64,000 nucleotides of DNA, taken from NCBI GenBank assembly GCA_030686995.1, contig CM060704.1, positions 171,303,718-171,367,717 on the forward strand, read 5' to 3'. The DNA is from Artemisia argyi. Its lineage: Eukaryota; Streptophyta; Magnoliopsida; Asterales; Asteraceae. A program made the position numbers and the translations under genes. Shown piece by piece: positions 11,430 to 23,213 of the stretch. Within the stretch, counting starts at the first letter, position 1, and each line of letters opens with the position of its first letter. Below the pieces are notes generated by a model. The model did no database searches and was not told where the DNA came from. It saw nothing but the letters and a program-made list of their open reading frames with translations.

Positions 11430-12474
11430 TATATTAATAATAAAACGATCACGAGTAAACGTTATAATAATATAACGATAGTTATTATGCTATGCAAATA
11501 GTGTAATAAATGTCGGACTATTGTTATAAATAATATATATTTATATAACGGCGAAATATTAAGTCGAGTGAATAATAATTAAAAACGTGATTTTTATAAA
11601 TTTAAAAACTTATCGAGTTATACGAGTTGTGGTTCTTTAAAGTCCAAGTGGGCTTTATATTGTGACTTTTGTGTTGTCACGGATATATGACGATTAATAT
11701 AAACATTTTATATATCAAGTGACTTATTCTAGATCGAGTTATTTGATGATATAAAATGAGTATATTAATGGGCATCGTATCCCACGACGCCCGTAGGTTG
11801 TGGTATATATTTTAGGGTAATAAATTACTACATATCTCGTGGAATTTGGCCGATTCAACGATATATATATGGAATTTATTGGACTACGATATATACTAAA
11901 TAGAATCTTTTGTGCAATGTGCTTTAGGTTGGGTATAATCTTGGAACGATATATTACGTAAATAAATATGGGAGATTACTAAATCGACGGATTTGATAAG
12001 CTTCGATAATTATTTAAATAATATGTTGGGCTAACATTAGACCTATAATTGGTTTATTATTTTGTTTGTTGTGGCTTTTTGTTTTGAGTTATGTCGACCC
12101 TCCACCCATATGGATACCAAACGTCGAATTTCAAATTAATATGAAGTTAAGTCGAGAAATGGATATTTTTGGAAAGTAAAATGGAATGCGTTCGGGAATG
12201 GGAATATTTAATTTTGAGAAAATGATTTCTGAACGAGTTTAATATTATTAGGAAGTGCCGAGTCTGTAGTTGCCGTTACGTGAGTTGCTTGAGATTACTT
12301 ACGTCTTTCTTCTATCGTTTCTTTTGAGGATTTCTGGACTTGAGGTGAGTCATAGCCCCACTTTTTAATCTTGAACTATGTTTTCAATACTTGGGGTGAG
12401 AAACGTGCAAATGTTTTATGTGGACTATTATCGCTTTTTGATTTCAAAACTTGCTATGCTTATAGAACTAGGTA

Positions 12475-12772
12475 GAGCGAGGCCTAGACTTGAGCTAGGT
12501 AAGCTATTGATTTGGTTGTTGAGCGAGGCCTAGTCCCGAACTAGGTAAGCTATTGGATTGGTTATTGAGCGAGGCCTAGCCTAGAGCTAGGTAAGCTAAA
12601 CAACGAGGCCTAGACTAGATCTAGGTAAGTTGAACATGTCGTATCCTTACGAATGTTGGGTATGTCGTATCCTTACGCATACATATTGAGCGAGGCCTAG
12701 ACTTGATCTAGGTAAGCTATTGGATTGATTATAGAGTGAGGCCTAGACTTGAGCTAGGTAAGCTATTGATTG
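12475..12772 (+). repeat. Six palindromic repeats in 5' LTR
   Basis: Unit gagcgaggcctagNNNNNNN followed by ctaggtaagctattg, spaced 35-85 bp. In each copy cctag and ctagg can pair around a variable 6-nt loop. Between copies four and five lies a short direct repeat (atgtcgtatccttacg twice). The same block is in the 3' LTR, where the first copy is shortened. Confidence 0.85.
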
Positions 12773-13229
12773 GATTGATTTGAGCTATAACGTGCACCTA
12801 TAGGGATGATTTGATTTGGTTAGATGATTGAGCCCTAGTCTAGCTAGCAAGCGTTTTGCGTATATGTCCACTATATTGAATTATGAATAACCTATGATCT
12901 CACCAGCGAAAGCTGACTTTTAGCACGTTTTCTCAGGTAATTAAGTGATGCTCTATGGATGCTTGGGATTGGAGGCTTGGCATTGGCACCGCTTATGGAT
13001 CTATATTTCTAAAACTCTGATAACTATTGTGGACCTATGTTTATTTCTTTTGGGCCTTACTTTGGATAATTTTTGGGATAAATGTAAACTTTAAAACCCG
13101 GTTTGATTGTGTTTTTCTTATGTTTACTTTACCTCGTTCTTTCATGACTTTGAATGGATACCAATCCCCGTAGCACCCCGAAAGCTTGTTGAGTCTTCCG
13201 CTGTACCAAATTTTGGGGGTGTTACAGAT

Positions 13230-13241
13230 TGGTATCAGAGC
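13230..13241 (+). promoter_or_regulatory. Primer binding site, tRNA-iMet type
   Basis: tggtatcagagc, complementary to the 3' end of initiator methionine tRNA, three bases (gat) after the 5' LTR. It primes minus-strand DNA synthesis. Confidence 0.93.
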
Positions 13242-13647
13242 CAAGGTTATAGAGAACTAGGTAAATAGACACCTTAACTATAACCGATTTTTATAGAAAA
13301 CGATCCTCGACCATTGCCCGCCAGCCCGCCAAGCCGAAGCATCATTGTTTATTATTGAGGTATTATGAGATTATTGAGATGATTATAGATTTGGGATTTC
13401 TTGAGATGATTTGAGGTTTTGAGGTTTATGGATTTAGTGATATGATGGCGTTTTGAGGAATTATATGCGTTTTTGAGGAATTATATGGCTTAATTGTTTT
13501 GCGAATGGTTTTAGTAATGCGGTATTTTAAATCTTTTTTTGATTATAAATGATTTGGAATTATATGATGATGTTGATATGGTATTTTGAGTTCGCGGTTT
13601 AGTTGTTTTGAAACACTTACACCTACCCTACGCCGTTGTCACAGACT
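13242..13647 (+). other. Gypsy leader between primer site and first ORF
   Basis: Untranslated leader, probably holding packaging signals. It contains repeated phrases such as gaggttttgaggttt and ttttgaggaattatatg but no open frame. Confidence 0.6.
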
Positions 13648-14712
13648 ATGGCCTCCCATACGCCTGACGTTGTTGAGGTTATTCTTACTACACCGGTAAT
13701 GCCAGCACAGTTTACCATGGCTCCTGATGACCCTTACCAGGTTGCCATGCATTCAGCTACTATGACACCGCCAGGTTCTACTTCAGCACCACCTGCTGCA
13801 TTTACGCAGGGACCCTCATCTTCTCTAGGGCTCCCTGGTACATCGAGGCAGCTTACTCTTCATCAGGATTTGGCTCGTGTGGCTCCACGTTTTGCCCACC
13901 GAGCTACGACACGTATATCGGTACGCCCTACTTCACCACCTTTCCAGATTGATGCTCACTCTCTTCTGTCTGAGGCGCCACCTACATCATTGCGTCGTCG
14001 TCCTAGATCACCTACCCCTTCACCACATGGTTCACCTGTTAGGAGACGACGATTGATGATGTACTCTTCTGATGAGGAGGAGGAGGAGTACGAGGGTGAG
14101 GATGAAGCTGATGACCCTCAGGAGGCTGAGCAGGGTGATGATGATGACCCTGAGGAGGAGGAGATGCCTGATGATGATGATCTGATTGTGCCGCCAGCAC
14201 AGGCTGAGGAGCCTGATTCACCTATACATCCGATTGAGCCTGATTCACCTGATCATCCGTTTTTGTTTGAGTTGCCACCTGGTAGTCCCGTTGAGTCGGA
14301 TGCACCTTATGAGGTCTCTACTGAGCATGCAGAGTTAGGTAAGATTGGTAGGTTATGGGCTCAGATTACGGATCTTGGTGAGAGAGTTGCACGTATATCT
14401 GATCGACTTGAGAGGGTTATTAGAGAGTTCATAGCGGATGTGAGAGTTGATTTGACTGTGGTTGTGGGCAGGACTACTGAGATGAGGAGAGTTTTGATGG
14501 AGGTTCACGAGCATATCGAGAGTTTACAGCGAGGTTTTGTTACAGCTCGAGAGGCCAACCGCAAGCTATGGCAAAGGAATGCCGAGCTGGAGAAGGATTT
14601 GGCTGACCTCAAGAGAGACCGAGACACCCATAGTGTGGAGTTAGGATCATTATGGAGGGATCTTGATGGCTTGAGGAAGGAGTTGAGGAGCCTCCGCCAG
14701 CAGCGTGGCTAG
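13648..14712 (+). CDS. Accessory ORF upstream of gag: Pro-rich, acidic, coiled-coil protein
   Basis: 354 residues from ATG 13648 (the frame is open a little further upstream, but this is the first Met). Three zones are visible: a Pro/Ser/Thr-rich N-terminal third, a strongly acidic middle (EEEEEYEGEDEADDP, then runs of D and E), and a C-terminal third rich in Leu, Arg and Glu (ITDLGERVARISDRLERVI, then NAELEKDLADLKRDRDTHS) that should form coiled coil. No membrane segment, zinc finger or catalytic motif. Similar long frames precede gag in some Asteraceae Tekay elements as I know them, but no function is established. It may be a structural or chromatin-binding helper. It is not part of gag: 356 bp separate them and gag has its own ATG. 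Confidence 0.7.
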   Translation: MASHTPDVVEVILTTPVMPAQFTMAPDDPYQVAMHSATMTPPGSTSAPPAAFTQGPSSSLGLPGTSRQLTLHQDLARVAPRFAHRATTRISVRPTSPPFQIDAHSLLSEAPPTSLRRRPRSPTPSPHGSPVRRRRLMMYSSDEEEEEYEGEDEADDPQEAEQGDDDDPEEEEMPDDDDLIVPPAQAEEPDSPIHPIEPDSPDHPFLFELPPGSPVESDAPYEVSTEHAELGKIGRLWAQITDLGERVARISDRLERVIREFIADVRVDLTVVVGRTTEMRRVLMEVHEHIESLQRGFVTAREANRKLWQRNAELEKDLADLKRDRDTHSVELGSLWRDLDGLRKELRSLRQQRG

Positions 14713-15068
14713 ACGTTTGAGCTATGTTGTCTTGTTGCTTTTTTAACCGAGAAGTGTTCGGTTAGAAAAGCTAGTTATCTTATTTTGATGTATTTCCGTT
14801 GATTACTCGTCTCGTTGGAACGATTGTTATCTTTGTGTTTTCGGTAGTTGGAACAATGTTGGATCTTTATTGTATGGTCGATGGTTATTATGTTATGGTA
14901 TTATGTGGATGTTGGATATTATGGAAATTGAGTTCCTATGCGCTTTATTGATGTCTTGTGGTGTATTGTTGATATTCTTTCCATGACTTGGCTTCGTTGA
15001 TTTAATTCTTGTTGAGCATATGATAAGTTCTATCGGAGACCCACGAACTTGTATGATGTTTCAGATCA
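14713..15068 (+). other. Spacer between accessory ORF and gag
   Basis: 356 bp with no open frame. T/G-rich, with several ttgttgg/ttatggt phrases. It may carry the start of a separate gag-pol transcript, but no promoter motif is clear. Confidence 0.5.
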
Positions 15069-15863
15069 ATGGCCCCACGAAGAAACCCTGTTAGAGCTAC
15101 CAGAACTGGACCTACAATGACTACCCCTGGTCGTCGAGGACGCCGTCCTACTCGAAATGTTGAAACCCCTACTCCTGATAACCTGGACACTACTAACCGC
15201 AACAACAGGAATCAAAATGTTGATGTTCAGGGAGACAATGATCATGTTCCACTTAATGCACCTACTGTGGATCAAGCAATGATCAATCAACTTGTGGAGC
15301 AACAAGTTGCTGAGCTACTAGTTGAGTCAAATCATTCCAACAATTCTGCTGGAACATTTCCACCTGTTCGTGCTAACGGATGTCACTACAAGGAGTTTAA
15401 GATTTGTGGACCTATTGAGTTTGGTGGAACTGAAGGAGTGGTTTACTTGGTTAGGTGGATTGAGAAGACTGACTCAGTGTTTAATGTCAGTGGTTGTGCG
15501 GAGAATGCGAAGGTAAAGTTTGCTTCTTTTACTTTCAAGGATGAAGCTTTAACTTGGTGGAACAATTACCGTAACTCGGTTGGGAGTGATGTTGCTTATG
15601 CTATGACTTGGGAGCAATTTAAGTCCTTGCTGATTCAGACTTACTGCTCAAGGAATGAGATTAAGAAGCTGGAGATTGAGTTCTGGAACCATAAGGTGAA
15701 AGGTACCGATATGGCAACTTACAATCGCCGTTATCGAGAGTTAGCCCGACTTTGTCCCGATATGGTTAGGACTGAGACTCAAAGGATTGAGAGGTATACC
15801 GATGGGTTACCGGTAGCTACTAGGAATGATGTGATTTCTGCTAAACCTGCAAGCATTCATTAG
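15069..15863 (+). CDS. gag: gag (capsid part), ended by an in-frame TAG
   Basis: 264 residues from ATG 15069. A basic N-terminus (MAPRRNPVRATR) is followed by the plant gypsy gag fold: GGTEGVVYLVRWIEKTDSVF, FASFTFKDEALTWWNNY, TWEQFKSLLIQTYC and MATYNRRYRELARLCPDM. It forms the capsid that packages element RNA. It ends at TAG 15861-15863, but the same frame stays open for another 1,300 codons, so the zinc knuckles, protease and the rest are in frame with it. The stop sits inside the conserved segment before IAQQLMDS and is most simply a point mutation. Suppressed readthrough is the alternative. Confidence 0.88.
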   Translation: MAPRRNPVRATRTGPTMTTPGRRGRRPTRNVETPTPDNLDTTNRNNRNQNVDVQGDNDHVPLNAPTVDQAMINQLVEQQVAELLVESNHSNNSAGTFPPVRANGCHYKEFKICGPIEFGGTEGVVYLVRWIEKTDSVFNVSGCAENAKVKFASFTFKDEALTWWNNYRNSVGSDVAYAMTWEQFKSLLIQTYCSRNEIKKLEIEFWNHKVKGTDMATYNRRYRELARLCPDMVRTETQRIERYTDGLPVATRNDVISAKPASIH

Positions 15864-18800
15864 GCTATTACTATTGCTCAACAATTGATGGACTCGTTGA
15901 CATTGGAAGAAGCTGAAACAGATAAGACTGGAAAGAGGAAGAGGGATAATCACTCTAAGGGAAATGATCGTCGAAATAAGCGACAAACAACTACTAGAGC
16001 TTATGCTATGGGAGATGGAGACAAGAAGAACTACAATGGAGATGCACCCAAATGTAACCGATGCTATAGGAATCATTCTGGTCGATGTACTATGACGTGC
16101 AAGAATTGCTCGAGGATGGGACACATAGCTAAGGATTGTAAAGCTCGACCACTTGCTATGGTTCAAGCTACTCCTGAAACTATGAGCAAGGAAAATGTTA
16201 CTTGCTATGGATGTGGAAAGAAGGGACATTATAGGAATAAGTGTAGGGAATCATGGAACCGAGGAAATCAAGGATCGGTTGGTAATGGGTACAATAATGG
16301 AAACCGTGGAGCTGGAGGAAATCGTGGACGACAAGATAATGGGGACCAACGTGTGGAAGCTGGAGCTGCTCATGGGAGAGTGTATGCACTTGGGAACGAG
16401 AGAGGAGAAGATCCGAACGTTGTTATTGGTATGTTCCTTCTCAATAATCGTTATGCTTCCATACTATTTGATACTGGTGCCGATAAGAGTTTTGTGTCCA
16501 CTAAGTTTGCACCCTTACTAGAGAAACCCCCGATGGCCTTAGGAATTGGTTATGATGTAGAATTAGCTAATGGGAACATAGAGAGGATTAGGACTATCAT
16601 TCGCGGATGCACGTTAAACTTTCTGAATCGTCCTTTCAACATAGATCTTCTACCCGTCACGTTAGGAAGTTTTGACGTCATTATTGGTATGGATTGGTTG
16701 TCGAAGTATCGTGCTCATATAATTTGCGATGAGAAGATCGTGTGTGTGCCATACGGCAAGGAGATTCTGAACATACCAGGAGATAGAAAGGATTTGAGAG
16801 GCCCATCTAGATTAGCGGTCATATCTTGCACTAAGTTGCCTAAACTAATGGAAAAAGGAAGTTGCCTTTTCTTAGCTCAAATTTCTGAGAAAGGAGAGGA
16901 GGAGAAGAAGGAAAGGTGCATTAGAGATGTACCTATAGTTCGTGATTTTTTGGATGTGTTTCCCGATGATCTACCGGGAATTCCGCCTACTAGACAAGTG
17001 GAATTTCAGATTGAGTTGATACCTGGTGCTGCACCTGTAGCACGAGCGCCTTATCGTCTTGCGCCTACTGAATTGGAAGAGTTGTCGAAACAATTAGCGG
17101 AGTTAGCCGAAAAGGGATTCATAAGACCAAGTTCTTCACCTTGGGGAGCCCCGGTTTTATTTGTAAAGAAGAAGGATGGATCGTTTCGCATGTGTATTGA
17201 TTATCGCGAGTTGAACAAGTTAACGGTGAAGAATAGATACCCGTTACCAAGGATCGACGATTTGTTCGATCAGCTTCAAGGATCGAGCGTGTATTCGAAG
17301 ATCGATTTGAGATCGGGATATCATCAGCTTCGAGTGCGCGAGGAAGATATTCCGAAAACGGCTTTCAGAACCCGTTACGGGCATTACGAGTTTCAGGTGA
17401 TGCCGTTTGGGTTGACTAACGCACCGGCGGCATTCATGGATCTCATGAATCGGGTGTGTAAGCCTTACTTAGATAAGTTTGTGATTGTGTTTATTGATGA
17501 CATTCTGATTTATTCAAAGAGTGAGAAGGAGCATGAGGAGCATCTAAGACTTATCTTAGAGTTGCTCAGGAAGGAGAAACTGTATGCCAAGTTTTCGAAA
17601 TGTGAATTTTGGATTCCGACGGTACAATTTCTGGGTCATGTGATCGATAGACAAGGAGTTCATGTGGATCCTGCTAAGATTGAGGCGATTAAAGATTGGG
17701 CTGCACCTACGACCCCAACAGAAGTTCGTCAATTTTTGGGATTAGCCGGTTATTACCGAAGATTCATTGAGGGATTTTCGAAGATAGCAAAACCGTTGAC
17801 CAAATTGACTCAAAAGAGTGTTAAGTATGAATGGGGAGATAAGGAAGAGGAAGCTTTTCAATTGCTTAAGGAGATGTTGTGTAGTGCTCCTATCTTGGCG
17901 TTACCCGAAGGTAACAAGGACTTTGTCGTCTATTGTGACGCTTCTCATAAAGGTTTAGGAGTTGTGTTGATGCAACGAGAGAAAGTGATAGCTTATGCTT
18001 CACGACAGCTCAAGAAGCATGAGAAGAACTACACCACCCATGATTTGGAGTTAGGTGCTGTGGTTTTTGCTTTGAGGATATGGAGACATTACTTGTATGG
18101 AACCAAGTGTGTTGTGTTTACGGACCACAAAAGTCTGCAACACATTTTGAACCAAAAAGAGCTTAACATGAGGCAGCGACGTTGGATTGAGCTGCTAAGC
18201 GATTATGATTGTGAAATTCGCTACCATCCGGGTAAAGCAAACGTTGTTGCTGATGCTCTTAGTCGAAAGGAGAGAATTCCACCGTTACGAGTTAGGTCAT
18301 TAGGAATGACTATCGTATCGCCATTACCGTCTCAAATATTAGAAGCTCAAACGGAAGCGTTGAAAGCAGAGAATCGAGCTGCTGAAAACATATTTGGGAT
18401 GGCAGAAAATGAGAAGGGATTTGTTAAGCGTTCTGATGGAGTATTATGTTTTGGAGAGCGAAGTTGGGTACCATTGTATGGAGGAATTCGAGAGTTGATT
18501 ATGCATGAGTCGCATAAGTCAAGATACTCTATTCATCCTAAGTCTGACAAGATGTTCCAGGATTTGAAAAAGTTATATTGGTGGCCAAATATGAAGGCAG
18601 ATATAGCATTGTATGTTAGTAAGTGTTTGACTTGCTCTAAGGTTAAAGCCGAACATCAAAGACCGTCAGGATTATTGATGCAGCCAGAACTCCCGGTTTG
18701 GAAATGGGAGCGAATTATGATGGACTTTATTACCAAATTACCAAAGACAGCTAGCGGTTGCGACGCTATATGGGTAATTGTGGATCGTTTGACTAAGTCT

Positions 18801-19763
18801 GCTTATTTCCTGGCGATTAGTGAAGATGATAGTGTGGATAAACTTGCGAGGTTGTATGTGAAGGAGATTGTTTCTCGTCACGGAGTTTCGATATCGATTA
18901 TTTCGGATCGCGACAGCCGTTTCACGTCAGCATTGTGGCGATCACTTCAAACCGCTTTGGGGACGAGACTTGATATGAGTACTGCATATCACCCCCAAAC
19001 CGATGGTCAAAGTGAGAGAACTATTCAGACTTTGGAGGATATGCTTCGTGCATGCATCATAGACTTTGGTAAAGGCTGGGAGAAATATCTACCCCTTGCG
19101 GAGTTCTCCTACAACAATAGCTACTACATAAGTCTTAAGGCTGCACCATTTGAAGCTTTGTATGGTCGTAAATGTCGTTCACCTATTGGTTGGGCAGAAG
19201 TTAGAGATAGCCAACTCACAGGCCCTGAACTTATCTTGGAAACTACTGAGAAGGTAACGCAAATTCGAGATCGACTGCAAGCAGCTAGAGATAGGCAGAA
19301 AAGCTACGCCGATCAGAGGCGTAAACCCCTAGAATTCCAGGTTGGAGACAAAGTGATGTTGAAAGTCTCGCCTTGGAAGGGTGTGATACGTTTTGGGAAA
19401 CGTGGGAAACTTAATCCCCGCTGCATTGGACCATTTCTTATTTTGGAAAGAATTGGCCCCGTAGCTTATCGTTTGGAATTACCAATGGAATTGAGTAAAG
19501 TGCATGATGTGTTTCATGTTAGCAATCTGAAGAAATGTCTTTCGGAGGAAACGCCAGTTATACCGATCAAGGATATTCGTGTGGATGAGAGTTTGAATTT
19601 TGTGGAAGAGCCGATTGAGATAATGGATAGAGAGATTAAACGACTTAAGAGAAGTCGCATCCCGCTCATCAAAGTTCGTTGGAATTCGCGGCATGGATCG
19701 AAATTCACGTGGGAACGTGAGGATGAGTTTCGAAAGAGATATCCGAAGCTTTTTACTTCGTAG
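15864..19763 (+). CDS. pol: gag C-terminus plus pol: protease, RT, RNase H, integrase, chromodomain
   Basis: Open frame of about 1,300 codons directly after the gag TAG and in the same phase; the first Met is near 15888. Counting from 15885: nucleocapsid with two CX2CX4HX4C knuckles ([28 protein letters not shown], residues 75-120); aspartic protease DTGADKSF (about 195); reverse transcriptase with [15 protein letters not shown] and FIDDILIYS (400-580, catalytic DD about 535); RNase H DASHKGLG (about 685); integrase with the HHCC finger, [15 protein letters not shown] and a Glu in [13 protein letters not shown] (860-1060); C-terminal chromodomain-like segment [19 protein letters not shown] (1240-1290). 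All catalytic residues are present, so apart from the TAG the enzyme set looks intact. Confidence 0.93.
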   Translation, partial: AITIAQQLMDSLTLEEAETDKTGKRKRDNHSKGNDRRNKRQTTTRAYAMGDGDKKNYNGDAPKCNRCYRNHSGRCTMTCKNCSRMGHIAKDCKARPLAMVQATPETMSKENVTCYGCGKKGHYRNKCRESWNRGNQGSVGNGYNNGNRGAGGNRGRQDNGDQRVEAGAAHGRVYALGNERGEDPNVVIGMFLLNNRYASILFDTGADKSFVSTKFAPLLEKPPMALGIGYDVELANGNIERIRTIIRGCTLNFLNRPFNIDLLPVTLGSFDVIIGMDWLSKYRAHIICDEKIVCVPYGKEILNIPGDRKDLRGPSRLAVISCTKLPKLMEKGSCLFLAQISEKGEEEKKERCIRDVPIVRDFLDVFPDDLPGIPPTRQVEFQIELIPGAAPVARAPYRLAPTELEELSKQLAELAEKGFIRPSSSPWGAPVLFVKKKDGSFRMCIDYRELNKLTVKNRYPLPRIDDLFDQLQGSSVYSKIDLRSGYHQLRVREEDIPKTAFRTRYGHYEFQVMPFGLTNAPAAFMDLMNRVCKPYLDKFVIVFIDDILIYSKSEKEHEEHLRLILELLRKEKLYAKFSKCEFWIPTVQFLGHVIDRQGVHVDPAKIEAIKDWAAPTTPTEVRQFLGLAGYYRRFIEGFSKIAKPLTKLTQKSVKYEWGDKEEEAFQLLKEMLCSAPILALPEGNKDFVVYCDASHKGLGVVLMQREKVIAYASRQLKKHEKNYTTHDLELGAVVFALRIWRHYLYGTKCVVFTDHKSLQHILNQKELNMRQRRWIELLSDYDCEIRYHPGKANVVADALSRKERIPPLRVRSLGMTIVSPLPSQILEAQTEALKAENRAAENIFGMAENEKGFVKRSDGVLCFGERSWVPLYGGIRELIMHESHKSRYSIHPKSDKMFQDLKKLYWWPNMKADIALYVSKCLTCSKVKAEHQRPSGLLMQPELPVWKWERIMMDFITKLPKTASGCDAIWVIVDRLTKSAYFLAISEDDSVDKLARLYVKEIVSRHGVSISIISDRDSRFTSALWRSLQTALGTRLDMSTAYHPQTDGQSERTIQTLEDMLRACIIDFGKGWEKYLPLAEFSYNNSYYISLKAAPFEALYGRKCRSPIGWAEVRDSQLTGPELILETTEKVTQIRDRLQAARDRQKSYADQRRKPLEFQVGDKVMLKVSPWKGVIRFGKRGKLNPRCIGPFLILERIGPVAYRLELPMELSKVHDVFHVSNLKKCLSEETPVIPIKDIRVDESLNFVEEPIEIMDREIKRLKRSRIPLIKVRWNSRHGSKFTWEREDEFRKRYPKLFTS

Positions 19764-19802
19764 ATGGTTTGTTCCGAGAGAAACCTGGGATGGGTTTCTT
19801 CT

Positions 19803-19815
19803 GAGGCTGGGAGGA
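19803..19815 (+). promoter_or_regulatory. Polypurine tract of gypsy element
   Basis: gaggctgggagga directly before the TGTGAC start of the 3' LTR. It primes plus-strand synthesis. Slightly interrupted by c and t but correctly placed. Confidence 0.75.
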
Positions 19816-20739
19816 TGTGACAACTGGCAAATTAGGGAGCCATTTATAAAACCCGCATTACATTAAAATTATAAATTTGGAATATTTGAAAAGTTTATTT
19901 TGACAAGATGTTTTACGAACGTTGGTACGCGATTTTTAATCGTACGATATTTATGGGAATCGATTATTTATTTATGGTTTGATTTGATTCGGTCGTGATG
20001 ATTTATTTTGAGATCGTTATTTTGGCACTGCATTGACTCCGGCACTAGGATAACCTAACAAATTTTAATTATATTTTATTATTGGATCGGATATTATTAT
20101 TTTGGAACGGGTTTGGTTTGAGAAAATTATTTGGTTCTTGAGTTTCGGGTTTGGTCCGTGTATTGACACCGGGCTACTAAATCCCCTACACCCACTATTA
20201 TCATTATTATTATCATTTAAAAAGTTTCTTTTTTTTAAGAGTATATCACATGAATCGTCCATGTGGCCTGCGTTTTTCATAAGCAAACACACCCTCACCA
20301 ACACTTTTCACCAACACTCTCTCTCTCTCTTCATTTTAAACTCACCACCGCCGCCCCTTATCTCCACCGTAGCGCCGCCACCGCCGCTCTCACACTAAAA
20401 AACAACACCACCATCTTCACCATCTTTTCGCGATCTATCTTTTGGTACTAACCACGCGCGATTTGGACCATCCTAACACCTATTTCGAATTTAATCATCA
20501 CGAGTTCATCACCACTTTTTAGTATTTCTTGAAGATCTTTACGATTTGGCTTTGGTTTTGAAGGTAGGTCGAGTTTTTGACTCGAGTTGTGGGTTTGAGC
20601 CGCGACCTTGGGTCACGGATTTCTTGATCTTTTCGGGTTTATGATTTTTGATACAAGAATTAAATGGGTTTTTGATAATAATGAGTTAAATGGAGGTTTA
20701 GTATCCGGGTGATGATTTTTCCGATGGGTCGAGCCTCGA

Positions 20740-20759
20740 CCGAGAGCTAATGCTCTCGG
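20740..20759 (+). other. Perfect hairpin only in the 3' LTR
   Basis: ccgagagc taat gctctcgg, 8-bp stem. The matching place in the 5' LTR (about 10605) has lost it, between short gggt repeats. Confidence 0.75.
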
Positions 20760-21445
20760 TTTGGGTGGTTTTTGGGTCGATTTCTTGACCATTTGGTGTT
20801 TATTCGGATCCTTGGTGCTTATCTGTCATGTTGGTCGACCTTGTGGTCATGCGGATTCTTAGCCGACACCCCCAAGGGGCTGTTTTGGTTCGGTTTGAGC
20901 TCAAGGAGCTAGCCGAGACCTATGGGTCTCGGGTGTGGCTTCCATTTCATGTTTTGAGAATATGTTGACCCGGGTTGACTTTGTAACTCAACCCGTAAAT
21001 TGTTTGGTTTTCAGATGTTTTATTACTTGTTGATTTATTATTTATGTTTCGTTGAGATTGTGATGTTTGGACTTTGGTACATTGGTATATTATTCGGACT
21101 TGAAGTGGTATTTCTTGATTGTGAGTTATTATTGGAGATGTGTTGTCGAATGTGGAATTGGGGACCGATTGTGAGACGGTCGATTAGATGACGGAGATAG
21201 GTTAGTTGGGTGCCGTAGTCGGACCCTCATGTTGTAGCACGTGGATATGGGATTGATTTGGACGAAGTTGATTTATTATTGTGACTTGATTATTATTTGG
21301 ACTTGGACTATGAGCCGAGGGTCATGACTCGGACATGTGACCAAATTCTATGACTCGATAAATATTTAAAAGTCGATATTAAAAATAATACTCGTAATAA
21401 TATTATTGAGAATATAATCGTTTATATACGTATATAGACGTGTTA

Positions 21446-21547
<102 letters not shown>

Positions 21548-22593
21548 TATATTAATAATAAAACGATCACGAGTAAACGTTATAATAATATAACGATAGT
21601 TATTATGCTATGCAAATAGTGTAATAAATGTCGGACTATTGTTATAAATAATATATATTTATATAACGGCGAAATATTAAGTCAGGTGAATAATAATTAA
21701 AAACGTGATTTTTATAAATTTAAAAACTTATCGAGTTATACGAGTTGTGGTTCTTTAAAGTCCAAGTGGGCTTTATATTGTGACTTTTGTGTTGTCACGG
21801 ATATATGACGATTAATATAAACATTTTATATATCAAGTGACTTATTCTAGATCGAGTTATTTGACTATATAAAATGAGTATATTAATGGGCATCGTATCC
21901 CACGACGCCCGTAGGTTGTGGTATATATTTTAGGGTAATAAATTACTACGTATCTCGTGGAATTTGGCCGATTCAACGATATATATAGGGAATTTATTGG
22001 ACTACGATATATTCTAAATAGAATCTTTTGTGCAATGTGCTTTAGGTTGGGTATAATCTTGGAACGATATATTACGTAAATAAATATGGGAGATTACTAA
22101 ATCGACGGATTTGATAAGCTTCGATAATTATTTAAATAATATATTGGGCTAACATTAGACCTATAATTGGTTTATTATTTTGTTTGTTGTGGCCTTTTGT
22201 TTTGAGTTGTGTCGACCCTCCACCCATATGGATATCAAACGTCGAATTTCAAATTAATATGAAGTTAAGTCGAGAAATGGATATTTTTGGAAAGTTAAAT
22301 GGAATGCGTTCGGGAATGGGAATATTTAATTTTGAGGAAATGATTTCTGAACGAGTTTAATATTATTAGGAAGTGCCGAGTCTGTAGTTGCCGTTACGTG
22401 AGTTGCTTGAGATTACTTACGTCTTTCTTCTATTGTTTTTTTTTGAGGATTTCTGGACTTGAGGTGAGTCATAGCCCCACTTTTTAATCTTGAACTATGT
22501 TTTCAATACTTGGGGTGAGAAACGTGCAAATGTTTTATGTGGACTATTATCGCTTTTTTATTTCAAAACTTGCTATGCTTATAGAACTAGGTA

Positions 22594-22882
22594 GAGCGAG
22601 GCCTAGACTTGAGCTAGTTTGGTTGTTGAGCGAGGCCTAGTCCCGAACTAGGTAAGCTATTGGATTGGTTATAGAGCGAGGCCTAGCCTAGAGCTAGGTA
22701 AGCTAAAGAACGAGGCCTAGACTAGATCTAGGTAAGTTGAACATGTCGTATCCTTACGAATGTTGGGTATGTCGTATCCTTACGCATACATATTGAGCGA
22801 GGCCTAGACTTGATCTAGGTAAGCTATTGGATTGATTATAGAGCGAGGCCTAGACTTGAGCTAGGTAAGCTATTGATTGGAT
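22594..22882 (+). repeat. Palindromic repeat block in 3' LTR
   Basis: Counterpart of 12475-12772: six gcctag...ctagg units, the first cut short after gagctag. Confidence 0.85.
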
Positions 22883-23141
22883 TGATTTGAGCTATAGCGT
22901 GCACCTATAGGGATGATTTGATTTGGTTGGATTATTTTGGTTGGATGATTGAGCCCTAGTCTAGCTAGCAAGCGTTTTGCGTATATGTCCACTATATTGA
23001 ATTATGAATTTAAACCTATGATCTCACCAGCGAAAACTGACTTTTATCTCGTTCTTTCATGACTTTGAATGGATACCGATCCCCGAAGCACCCCGAAAGC
23101 TTGTTGAGTCTTCCGCTGTACCAAATTTTGGGGGTGTTACA

Positions 23142-23146
23142 CTTCA
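23142..23146. repeat. TSD of gypsy element, right
   Basis: cttca, identical to 9695-9699. Confidence 0.92.
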
Positions 23147-23213
23147 TCACATTAGTCATACCATCATTTTCTGATTCCACATCATCATTTTCAACATAAG
23201 GTTCTATACCATA
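23147..23213 (-). pseudogene. LINE ORF1 fragment stranded between two insertions
   Basis: A 67-bp piece of LINE ORF1, acidic in character (EPYVENDDVESENDG on the minus strand). It is the only LINE sequence left between the gypsy element and the LTR array, and its last 5 bp are the array TSD. Its frame fits both flanking LINE pieces, which proves that both elements entered the same LINE. Confidence 0.8.
23209..23213. repeat. TSD of LTR array, left
   Basis: ccata, directly before TGTCACACC; repeated at 41163-41167. Confidence 0.9.

Noticed and set aside
12475..12772. CRISPR-like array
   Set aside because: The repeats are degenerate, spacers are themselves similar, and they lie in a plant LTR.
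15807..16521. Other frames of 60-140 aa overlapping gag-pol
   Set aside because: Shadows of the main gag-pol frame with no domain of their own.
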